Assembly (NCBI GenBank): GCA_018066225.1
Contig: JAGHRU010000066.1
Span: forward strand, 1 to 16,630
DNA from: Candidatus Equimonas enterica
Lineage (GTDB): Bacteria > Bacteroidota > Bacteroidia > Bacteroidales > Bacteroidaceae
Direction: 5' to 3'
DNA: 16,630 bases
Positions 1-5,949 of the stretch are shown here, in pieces; positions within the stretch are counted from its first letter, which is position 1, and each line of letters opens with the position of its first letter. Both the position numbers and the translations under genes were made by a program. The notes under the pieces were generated by a model, which worked only from the letters and a program-made list of their open reading frames with translations, had not been told where the DNA came from and ran no database searches.

Positions 1-893
1 GGCTTGGCAGGCTTATTGAAATCGCGGATGTCGCGCTGCGCAATGGTGATGATGTCGGCCACGCCTGCGCTCTTGGCATTGCTCTCTGCTGCCTCCACAG
101 CACGCAGGTTGAGGTCGTAGGCGTAGATGTGGTGGCGGAAGTCGCGCTCTTGGCTATCGTCGTTGTAGATGCGATCCAAGAGGTCGCGGTCGAAATCCTT
201 CCAGCGTTCAAAGCCAAACTCCTTGCGGAAGACCCCGGGATAGATGTTACGCGCCATCAAGGCGGCTTCGACGGCGATGGTACCACTGCCGCAGAAGGGG
301 TCTATCAGGTCGCAGTCGGCCTGCCACCCGCTGAGTTTGATGATGCCAGCGGCCAGCACTTCGTTGATGGGGGCATCAACGGTGGCAGCGCGATAGCCTC
401 TCTGGTGCAGGCTCTCCCCCGAGGAGTCGAGCGAGAGGGTGCAGTCGTTCTCGGCGATGTGGATATTGAGCCGCAGGTCGGGGTTGGTCAGTCGGATGTT
501 GGGACGTGATCCTGTCTGCTCTCTGAAATAGTCGGCGATGGCATCCTTGACGCGATAGGCCACAAATTTGGAGTGACGAAATTCGTTGGAATAGACCACG
601 CTATCCACGACAAAGGAAGTCTGGCAGTCGAGATAGGCCGACCAGTCTATGGACTTGACGGCTTCATAGACCTCATCGGCGTCTTTGGCGCGGAAGTGCT
701 TGATGGGCTTGAGGATACGCACTGCGGTGCGCAGGCAGAAATTGGCGCGGTACATCATCTCTTGATTGCCCGTGAAGGCGACCATACGTCGCCCGATCTG
801 GATGTTGTCTGCACCGAGTTCGGTCAATTCCTGTGCCAACACCTCTTCCAGTCCTTGGAAGGTCTTGGCAATGAGTTCAAATTCCTGTGACAT
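1..893 (-). CDS. THUMP-domain class I SAM-dependent RNA methyltransferase, RlmL type (partial, C-terminus off the left edge)
   Basis: I translated this from the minus strand; 297 residues are visible and no stop is reached at the left edge. It begins MSQEFELIAKTFQGLEEVL, typical of the N-terminal part of the RlmL/YcbY family. A THUMP RNA-binding region spans roughly residues 45-155, followed by the family signature 'LHQRGYR' (162-168). SAM motif I is DPFCGSGTIAVEA (198-210), and an acidic motif II lies in YAYDLNLRAVEAA (258-269). Known members methylate guanine N2 in 23S rRNA (RlmL makes m2G2445); the exact target here is inferred. E. coli RlmL is fused to an RlmK domain, whereas Bacteroidetes relatives are usually shorter, and the missing end prevents a check. 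The ATG at 893 is the only good start. The gene lies 69 nt downstream of the secreted pair on the same strand, with no convincing terminator between them. No TAnnTTTG motif was seen directly upstream, so it may be co-transcribed. Confidence 0.9.
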   Translation of the reverse strand, partial: MSQEFELIAKTFQGLEEVLAQELTELGADNIQIGRRMVAFTGNQEMMYRANFCLRTAVRILKPIKHFRAKDADEVYEAVKSIDWSAYLDCQTSFVVDSVVYSNEFRHSKFVAYRVKDAIADYFREQTGSRPNIRLTNPDLRLNIHIAENDCTLSLDSSGESLHQRGYRAATVDAPINEVLAAGIIKLSGWQADCDLIDPFCGSGTIAVEAALMARNIYPGVFRKEFGFERWKDFDRDLLDRIYNDDSQERDFRHHIYAYDLNLRAVEAAESNAKSAGVADIITIAQRDIRDFNKPAK

Positions 894-962
894 ATAGTAG
901 GTGTGTATAGTGACGGGGCTTCCTGATGAGGCGTCCGTCGCAGGGTGAAAGGTTGTCTAAAT

Positions 963-1607
963 TTAGGGCAGTGTACGCAGCAGTTCCAGCACTTGCTCGT
1001 ACTTATCAAACTTCACGTCGTGCTGCTGCACATAGGCTTCGATGGCCTCGGTCTGCTCTGGGAAGATTTTGAGAAAGGACTTCTTGTCTTTATAGCGCAG
1101 GGGCTTCCCATCGCGCAGGACATAGAAGTTGCTGAAATCCTGTCGGCGCACGACGTAGGGGTCGCCGTCGCCCGTGTCGGTGCTCTTGCCCGTGTCGGAA
1201 GTGACCTGATAAGTCTTGCCCGTGTTGGTACGGGCTTGGTGGGTCACCTGTCCGTAGGCATTGCGGAAGCCCTCATCGATGATGCTAATCTTCCACTCCA
1301 CAAGCAGCGTGTGGGCTCCGGCTTGAAACTTCTCGGCGAAGTTGCCCTTGATGGGCACCAAGACGCGCTTACCGACTACGATGCTGTCGATGTCCTGCAC
1401 GTTGGTGAGCCTCATCTCCTGACCGTCGTGCATATAGAGCAGAGCGGTGTTGCCGGCGTCGTAGTTGATTTCGGCAGGTGTAAGGCCACGGCAGGTGAAA
1501 ATCATGGCTTTCTGAAACTCGGGAAAGAGCATGACGCGCGTAGCATTTTGCGCAGCCGCTCCAAGGACGAGGCACAGCAGAGCGGCCATAAGGTTGAATC
1601 GTTTCAT
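963..1607 (-). CDS. Exported protein of unknown function, paralogue of the upstream gene
   Basis: This is a 214-residue protein from the ATG at 1607, which gives an ideal Sec signal peptide: MKRF, then a hydrophobic core to about residue 19, with likely cleavage near AAAQ. An in-frame ATG at 1634 would add nine residues in front of the signal peptide and overlap the upstream gene, so I reject it. The start lies 4 nt after the stop of the preceding gene, so the two form an operon. The mature protein aligns with its neighbour over its whole length: NYDAG (48-52), DIDSIV (72-77), VP..G.F (84-90), LLVEW (101-105), FYVLRDGK (161-168) and KDKKS (173-177). A Thr/Gly-rich linker at about 126-149 repeats a TGK/TGD unit three times and replaces a different segment in the neighbour. 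No catalytic motif or lipobox is visible. A periplasmic location is inferred. I recognise no named family. Confidence 0.8.
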   Translation of the reverse strand: MKRFNLMAALLCLVLGAAAQNATRVMLFPEFQKAMIFTCRGLTPAEINYDAGNTALLYMHDGQEMRLTNVQDIDSIVVGKRVLVPIKGNFAEKFQAGAHTLLVEWKISIIDEGFRNAYGQVTHQARTNTGKTYQVTSDTGKSTDTGDGDPYVVRRQDFSNFYVLRDGKPLRYKDKKSFLKIFPEQTEAIEAYVQQHDVKFDKYEQVLELLRTLP

Positions 1608-1611
1608 GGCT

Positions 1612-2298
1612 TTATAGTATTTCGAGTATGACATCTATGACGGTCTGCGGCGCAGCGAAGTCGATGTGGTAGGTCTTCATCGCACCATCGAGTGCCGCCG
1701 TCTTGTCGGGGAAGGCACGCATCAGGCTTTTCTTGTCTTTGATCTTCTTGGCCTTACCGTCCCGCAAGATGTAGTAGGTATTGGCATATCGCAGGCGATA
1801 GACGTCCTGACTGCCGGCCGTGTCGCGGTTGGCGTTGGCGATGGTGATGGGATCATTGACCGTGCCGCCCATCTCGCCGAGGATGTTGCTCATCGTAGCG
1901 ATATTGACGCTCTGCCCTTTGACTTGCGACACATTGCCCATCACGCCTTTATAGCCTATGTGATGGCGCTGCATAGACCAATCGACGAGCAGCACGTCCT
2001 GGGCAGAATGGCGCGAGGGGAAGCACTCGCAGAAACGTCCACCAAAGGGCACGAAGCGACGCGCAGAGAAGACGATGCTATCGACGTCCTCGATGTTTTG
2101 CAACTCCATGACCTCGCCTTTTTGCTTGTAACGTATACGGTGTAGTCCCGCGTCGTAGTTGAGCGGCACGCGCACCCGCAATCCGTTTTTCAAATATACC
2201 ACGCCGTCGGCATAGTCCTCGACAAGGAGCACCGTCTGCGTCTGTGCTGCGAGCGTCAGTGTGATGAGGCAGCAGCAAAGGGTCAGCAACTTTTTCAT
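1612..2298 (-). CDS. Exported protein of unknown function, first of a tandem paralogous pair
   Basis: This is a 228-residue protein with a clear Sec signal peptide (MKKLLTLCCCLITLTLAAQ, cleavage near 18-19). The core is beta-rich in character: VLLVEDYADGVVYLKNGLRV (23-42), NYDAG (47-51), then MELQNIEDVDSIVF (64-77). The C-terminal third has YYILRDGK (175-182), KDKKS (187-191) and FPDKTAAL (196-203), a lysine-rich stretch followed by a predicted helix. The same order of motifs occurs in the next gene, so the two arose by duplication. The KDKKS...FP motif reminds me of small exported Bacteroidetes proteins annotated only as hypothetical; that is memory, not a search. A TAnnTTTG promoter lies about 20 nt upstream of the ATG, so this gene heads the transcription unit. 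The function is unknown; a periplasmic or surface binding role would be a guess. Confidence 0.82.
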   Translation of the reverse strand: MKKLLTLCCCLITLTLAAQTQTVLLVEDYADGVVYLKNGLRVRVPLNYDAGLHRIRYKQKGEVMELQNIEDVDSIVFSARRFVPFGGRFCECFPSRHSAQDVLLVDWSMQRHHIGYKGVMGNVSQVKGQSVNIATMSNILGEMGGTVNDPITIANANRDTAGSQDVYRLRYANTYYILRDGKAKKIKDKKSLMRAFPDKTAALDGAMKTYHIDFAAPQTVIDVILEIL

Positions 2299-2314
2299 AA
2301 CACGAACCTATTTT

Positions 2315-2350
2315 GCCGCAAATTTACTCATTTTTTCTGAAACAGCCAAC
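2315..2350 (-). promoter_or_regulatory. Bacteroidetes-type promoter for the secreted paralogue pair
   Basis: Read on the minus strand, TAAATTTG (2326-2319) matches the -7 consensus TAnnTTTG and is followed by CGGC. A GTTG at 2350-2347, 20 nt further upstream, fits the -33 TTTG element at three of four positions. The ATG at 2298 lies 20 nt beyond the -7 element, giving a very short leader. Confidence 0.6.
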
Positions 2351-2645
2351 GCGCGCCGCGATTTTCCACCCTTCCCCACCCCGAGCCTCCAACCGAGAAA
2401 CAGGACAGCCACAACCGCCCTGCTACGGCTGCGAGAATGGGCACAACGCGACGACGCGCCCGCGTGGCCGCATTTTCAGTCTTTCCACAGTAAACACACA
2501 AACAGGTAATACACAGTCATTTACGACAGCCGTCACGCACACAGCAACGCCGCCACGAGCGCACGGCAAGGGCAGAGCGTGCCCACCGTCTGCCCACATC
2601 GTACGCACTGCAAGGGCAGGCCGTGAAAACGATGCGGGCACACCG
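2351..2645. other. Gene-free GC-rich spacer
   Basis: Between the promoter of the secreted pair and the terminator of the prmA operon there is no ORF with recognisable coding character. Short ORFs on both strands here have arginine/proline-rich, low-quality translations. The decamer GCAAGGGCAG occurs twice (2566-2575 and 2610-2619). Beyond the terminator, a small GC-rich hairpin (2706-2711 with 2719-2724) lies just downstream of prmA. I see no tRNA, IS end or riboswitch. The stretch is not AT-rich as Bacteroidales spacers often are, so a decayed gene or an unrecognised RNA cannot be excluded. Confidence 0.45.
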
Positions 2646-2647
2646 TT

Positions 2648-2685
2648 AAAAAAAATTGCCGAAACGCTCCTTGGCACTTCGGCAA
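2648..2685 (-). terminator. Rho-independent terminator of the glycosyltransferase-rsmF-prmA operon
   Basis: TTGCCGAA (2656-2663) pairs with TTCGGCAA (2678-2685) across a 14-nt loop. On the minus strand the stem is followed at once by eight T (complement of A 2648-2655). It lies about 90 nt past the prmA stop, and no other minus-strand gene lies between them. Confidence 0.8.
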
Positions 2686-2773
2686 ATGACGAAAACGCGG
2701 TCGGCGGCGGCTTTTTCTGCCGCCACGGGCGTAAGGCACACGAGAGGCGAGTGCACCGCCATTTCGACCAATA

Positions 2774-3709
2774 TCACTTTACAAATTTCAGGCAGGCCCA
2801 GTCGTCGCGCGTGAGTTCATCGACAAAGGTCAGCCCCTGCTGCTCACAAGCCGCTTTGAGGCGCGGCACATCGGCGTGGTAGAAACCGCTGAGCAGCAGC
2901 GTGCCTCCCCCACGCAGCGCAGGGACATAGCAGGGCATATCGCGCAGGAGTATGTTGCGGTTGATGTTGGCTATGATGAGGTCGAAGGCCTCCGCGCCGT
3001 AGTCGGCAAGGGTATTAGCATCACCGAGACGCACGTCTATGCCGTCCAGAGCGTTGAGGGCGATGTTGTCGCGCGAGTTGGCCACACACCACTCATCGAC
3101 ATCGATGGCGACGCAGTGGGCAGCACCTCGCATGCGCGCCAAGATAGCGAGGATGGAAGTACCGCAGCCCATGTCGAGCACCTCGCGCCCTGTGAGGTCG
3201 TCGGTGAGCAGCCGCGTTATCATCTGCGCCGTCGTGGCGTGATGCCCCGTGCCAAACGACATACGCGGATCGATGAGTATGTTGTAGCGACCACGCGGCA
3301 CATCGTGGTGGAAGGTACTGGCGATGACGCAGTCGGGCTGCGCAGCGTCGCCCACAATCAAGGGCTGGAAGTAGTTGCGTTCCCACTCGGCGTTCCAGTC
3401 CTTGTCCTCCGCCTCTGTACGCTCGTAGGCGATGCGCACTTCCGGCAAGGGGAAAGCCGCCAGCGCCGCATCGAAGTCGGCCTGCACAAAGGCCGAGGCA
3501 GGGACATAGCCCTTGAAGACACCATCGGCTGCGGCAGCAGCAAAGACAGGGGCTTCGGGGAAACCGTCGCGGGTGGCTACGCAGGGCAAATCGAGGCTGT
3601 CAGTATGGACGAAACTCTCAAAGCCGATGTCGGCAAGGACAGCAGCGAGGACATCTTCTGCGGCCTCGCTATGCGGCGTGACATGAAAGGTAAATTCGAT
3701 GTATTTCAA
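2774..3709 (-). CDS. prmA: Ribosomal protein L11 methyltransferase PrmA
   Basis: PrmA uses S-adenosylmethionine to trimethylate ribosomal protein L11 in the cytoplasm. From the proposed TTG start the protein is 311 residues: an N-terminal L11-recognition domain (about 1-95), the linker DWNAEWERNYFQP (104-116), the conserved DPRMSFGTGHHATT (147-160), SAM motif I VLDMGCGTSILAIL (177-190), acidic AIDVD (201-205), and the substrate-side motif IIANINRNILL (245-255). The start choice matters: the only in-frame ATG (3757) adds 16 non-homologous residues and overlaps the upstream rsmF-like gene by 19 nt. TTG at 3709 instead gives MKYIEFTFHV, the usual N-terminus of Bacteroidetes PrmA, 29 nt after the rsmF-like stop. 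It is the last gene of the operon, with a strong terminator downstream. The identity is secure; the start is an inference. Confidence 0.93.
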   Translation of the reverse strand: MKYIEFTFHVTPHSEAAEDVLAAVLADIGFESFVHTDSLDLPCVATRDGFPEAPVFAAAAADGVFKGYVPASAFVQADFDAALAAFPLPEVRIAYERTEAEDKDWNAEWERNYFQPLIVGDAAQPDCVIASTFHHDVPRGRYNILIDPRMSFGTGHHATTAQMITRLLTDDLTGREVLDMGCGTSILAILARMRGAAHCVAIDVDEWCVANSRDNIALNALDGIDVRLGDANTLADYGAEAFDLIIANINRNILLRDMPCYVPALRGGGTLLLSGFYHADVPRLKAACEQQGLTFVDELTRDDWACLKFVK

Positions 3710-3738
3710 AGCAATAATAGTTTTAGGGCACACTGCGC

Positions 3739-5118
3739 TCAAAAGCGGATGCGCCACTCTGGGGGATACATGTTATTGGCGCGCGCGCCAAGGTTATTGA
3801 CGAAGCCCAAAGGCAAGCCACCGTAGGTAAGCACGACATAGCCGCGCGGCGCACTCGGCGGCAACACCACGGCCTCGCGATGGAGATAGCCGAGGGCAGT
3901 GGCCTCATCGACAGGTACGCGTGCGAAGCCGTCGGCACGACACGCCACGGACATGGCAAGAGCGTGCTGCGGCACCGCCTTCTTGCCTTTGAGTTCGGCC
4001 AAGAGCACGCCCGATGTCAGTGTAGGCACGACATCTCGCACGCGCTGCACAGCGTCGTAGAGCGTCTCGCTGACAGCCGCCACATGGTTCTCCACAGGCG
4101 CAAAGAGGCGATAGCGGCCACTCTCCGTCAGCCACGGTGCGACAAGGCTTGCGCCAGTTGCTTTCGCTTCCCGACCACGTCCTTTCTGACGTCGGGGCGA
4201 AGCCGCAGGCGCACTGCCGTGTTTGCGCAGCAGAGTCAGGCAGAAGCCCTCTCCCACCGTGCGAGACGGTAGGAAGTGATAGACGGGCAAGCCACTGCCA
4301 GCGGGGTCGGTGAGCACGCCCCAAGCAGGGTCGATGGCAATGGGGAGCACATCGGCGCCAAGGTCGCGGGCAATACGGGCCGCCATGTCCTCGTTCTCCT
4401 CACGGTTGAAGGTGCAGGTGCTATACACCAGATAGCCTCCGGGACGCAAGGCGGGCCACACGCTGCTCACGATGTCCCACTGACGGTCGGCACAGGCCTG
4501 CACGGCGGCTGCCGACCACTCGCTGCGTGCCGTCTCGTCCTTACGAAACATCCCCTCTCCCGAGCACGGGACATCGGTGGCGATGACGTCGAAGAAATCG
4601 CGCAAGGCGGCAAAGTCCGTGCCATAGCCACTGGTTGTCACCACATCGGGATGCCCCCACTTTGTGAGATTTTCGGCCAAGATTTGCGCCCGCACCCGGA
4701 CAGGCTCGTTAGCCACCAGCAAAGCCCCATCGGGCAAGAGGGCACGCCAGAGCGTACTCTTGCCTCCCGGCGCAGCACAGAGGTCGAGCAGCCTCGTCGG
4801 GGCTGCCCCAGCGTCGGCGACGATGGCGGCATAGGCTGCGGCGACAAACATCGAAGCGGCTTCCTGCACATAGTACGCGCCAGCGTGAAACAACGGGTCG
4901 CGGGTGAAGGAAGGCCGCTCGGCGAGCACACGCCCCGCACTACACCACGGCACAGGCACGCCGCCATCGGCCACACAAGGCACGGCTTTGAGCGGATTGC
5001 GACGCACACTCGTCACGGCAGCAGTGCCGTCGAGCGCGGCGAGCAAGGCCTCGGCTTCGGGCAGAGGATACTGCGCACGAAGCCGCGCCACGAAATCAGC
5101 AGGGAGCGGCGTCTTCAT
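3739..5118 (-). CDS. RsmF-type 16S rRNA (cytosine-C5) methyltransferase, NOL1/NOP2/Sun family
   Basis: This is a 459-residue cytosolic enzyme predicted to place m5C in 16S rRNA (C1407 for E. coli RsmF). The N-terminal part leads to the SAM motif I LDLCAAPGGKS (111-121). Motif IV is DVPCSGEGMFRKD (182-194), with the release cysteine C185. Motif VI is YSTCTFNREENE (232-243), with the nucleophile C235. Both family cysteines are therefore intact. A linker rich in Arg/Lys/Ala at about 305-325 leads into the RsmF C-terminal region, which ends NNLGARANNMYPPEWRIRF, the usual tail of Bacteroidetes members. The ATG overlaps the stop of the upstream glycosyltransferase as ATGA, so translation is probably coupled. 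The exact target base cannot be read from the sequence; RsmB was considered, but the motif spacing and C-terminal domain fit RsmF better. Confidence 0.93.
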   Translation of the reverse strand: MKTPLPADFVARLRAQYPLPEAEALLAALDGTAAVTSVRRNPLKAVPCVADGGVPVPWCSAGRVLAERPSFTRDPLFHAGAYYVQEAASMFVAAAYAAIVADAGAAPTRLLDLCAAPGGKSTLWRALLPDGALLVANEPVRVRAQILAENLTKWGHPDVVTTSGYGTDFAALRDFFDVIATDVPCSGEGMFRKDETARSEWSAAAVQACADRQWDIVSSVWPALRPGGYLVYSTCTFNREENEDMAARIARDLGADVLPIAIDPAWGVLTDPAGSGLPVYHFLPSRTVGEGFCLTLLRKHGSAPAASPRRQKGRGREAKATGASLVAPWLTESGRYRLFAPVENHVAAVSETLYDAVQRVRDVVPTLTSGVLLAELKGKKAVPQHALAMSVACRADGFARVPVDEATALGYLHREAVVLPPSAPRGYVVLTYGGLPLGFVNNLGARANNMYPPEWRIRF

Positions 5119-5846
5119 ATCTTGTCAAGGCCGCGCGTGAGTTTGAGCCAATAGTATTTCAAGGGATTTTTATATTTCAACTGCTTCCACGGACGCGACT
5201 GGTGAGGACGATGCAGCACGGGAAGCGAACAGCACACCACGTTGCATAGGCCAGCGCGCAGACTCTCGTGAGAGATGGTGACGTCAAACCAGTTTTTCGT
5301 CGCATCGAGCGTGCGGAAATCAAACTTCCGGAGCAAGTCCAGCGTGAGCAACGAGCAGCAGAAAGAGCAATGCCTCCGCGTGGAGAAGTCCTCACCTTCG
5401 TGCCCCTTGGCATAGCCATAGGGGTAGTTGATGGCTCCGCTCTCGTCCACAGTGACAGCGGCCACGACGCCCGCCTTTTCTGCCGAGTGCGCAGCACGAT
5501 CGACCAGCCCCTGCAAGGTGTCTTCGCGCACCACCACATCGCTCTCAACGATGAGCATCTGTGCGCCTTCTGCAAGGCATAGTTGCTGCTCGCGTTGCAG
5601 CACAAGGAGATAGTTGGGAGAGGGATGCGTCGTCAGACTATCCAAATGTACGACATTGAAACCATAGGTCGCAGCAGCAGCATCGAGGCGTGCCGCATTT
5701 TCGGGCGTGGAGAAGTCGTCATAGACCGTATAGGTGTGCGGCTCTTGCAGCCGGCTATGCTGTATGGCCTCAAAGGTCAATAGGGCTGATGCGATAGAGT
5801 CCTTGACAGGAGTGATGATGTGGAGCATAAGCGTGATGTGCCCCAT
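5115..5846 (-). CDS. Glycosyltransferase family 2-like protein
   Basis: This is a 243-residue protein without signal peptide or membrane segment, so cytosolic or peripheral. A GT-A type N-terminus is visible: LHIITPVKDSI, then VYDDFSTPENAARL with an acidic pair in the nucleotide-binding position (41-54), and MLIVESDVVV (97-106), where ESD probably serves as the metal-binding DXD equivalent. The C-terminal half is unusual in holding two similar cysteine clusters, CSFCCSL (160-166) and CNVVCCSL (201-208). The end is basic and aromatic (KYYWLKLTRG), which may touch the membrane. An alternative ATG at 5828 removes six residues and starts exactly at MLHIITPV. The 5846 start gives the same promoter-to-start distance as other genes here, so I keep it. 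It is the first gene of the operon with the rsmF-like gene (4-nt overlap) and prmA. Donor and acceptor are unknown. Confidence 0.78.
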   Translation of the reverse strand: MGHITLMLHIITPVKDSIASALLTFEAIQHSRLQEPHTYTVYDDFSTPENAARLDAAAATYGFNVVHLDSLTTHPSPNYLLVLQREQQLCLAEGAQMLIVESDVVVREDTLQGLVDRAAHSAEKAGVVAAVTVDESGAINYPYGYAKGHEGEDFSTRRHCSFCCSLLTLDLLRKFDFRTLDATKNWFDVTISHESLRAGLCNVVCCSLPVLHRPHQSRPWKQLKYKNPLKYYWLKLTRGLDKI

Positions 5847-5870
5847 CGGGGCAAAATCGGGTGGTAATGT

Positions 5871-5905
5871 GCCGCAAAGTTACTAAAAACCCCGCACATA
5901 CCAAC
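5871..5905 (-). promoter_or_regulatory. Promoter of the glycosyltransferase-rsmF-prmA operon
   Basis: On the minus strand TAACTTTG (5882-5875) matches the Bacteroidetes -7 element and is followed by CGGC. A GTTG at 5905-5902, 19 nt upstream, is a partial -33 element. It falls in the loop of the terminator of the preceding gene. Downstream, GCCCC/GGGGC (5840-5844/5848-5852) could form a small hairpin around the 5846 start codon. Confidence 0.6.
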
Positions 5906-5917
5906 GTATATGCGGGG
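5885..5917 (-). terminator. Rho-independent terminator of the FadL-type gene
   Basis: CCCCGCA (5890-5896) pairs with TGCGGGG (5911-5917). After one mismatch the stem continues with ATAC/GTAT and closes on a 4-nt loop. On the minus strand it is followed by five T (complement of A 5885-5889). It starts 32 nt past the stop of the FadL-type gene. Confidence 0.85.
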
Positions 5918-5949
5918 AAAAAGCGTGTCGTGACTCACGTCAGCGTGAC

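Noticed and set aside
2488..2500. TTTCCACA-like sequence as a DnaA box
   Set aside because: It is a single imperfect match with no cluster, no AT-rich unwinding region and no dnaA or dnaN nearby.
2423..2677. 84-codon minus-strand ORF in the long spacer
   Set aside because: Its start lies within the prmA-operon terminator, and the translation is low-quality and Cys/Val/Arg-rich.
2876..3826. 316-codon plus-strand ORF opposite prmA and the end of the rsmF-like gene
   Set aside because: It is antisense to two well-supported genes, and no domain or promoter was found.
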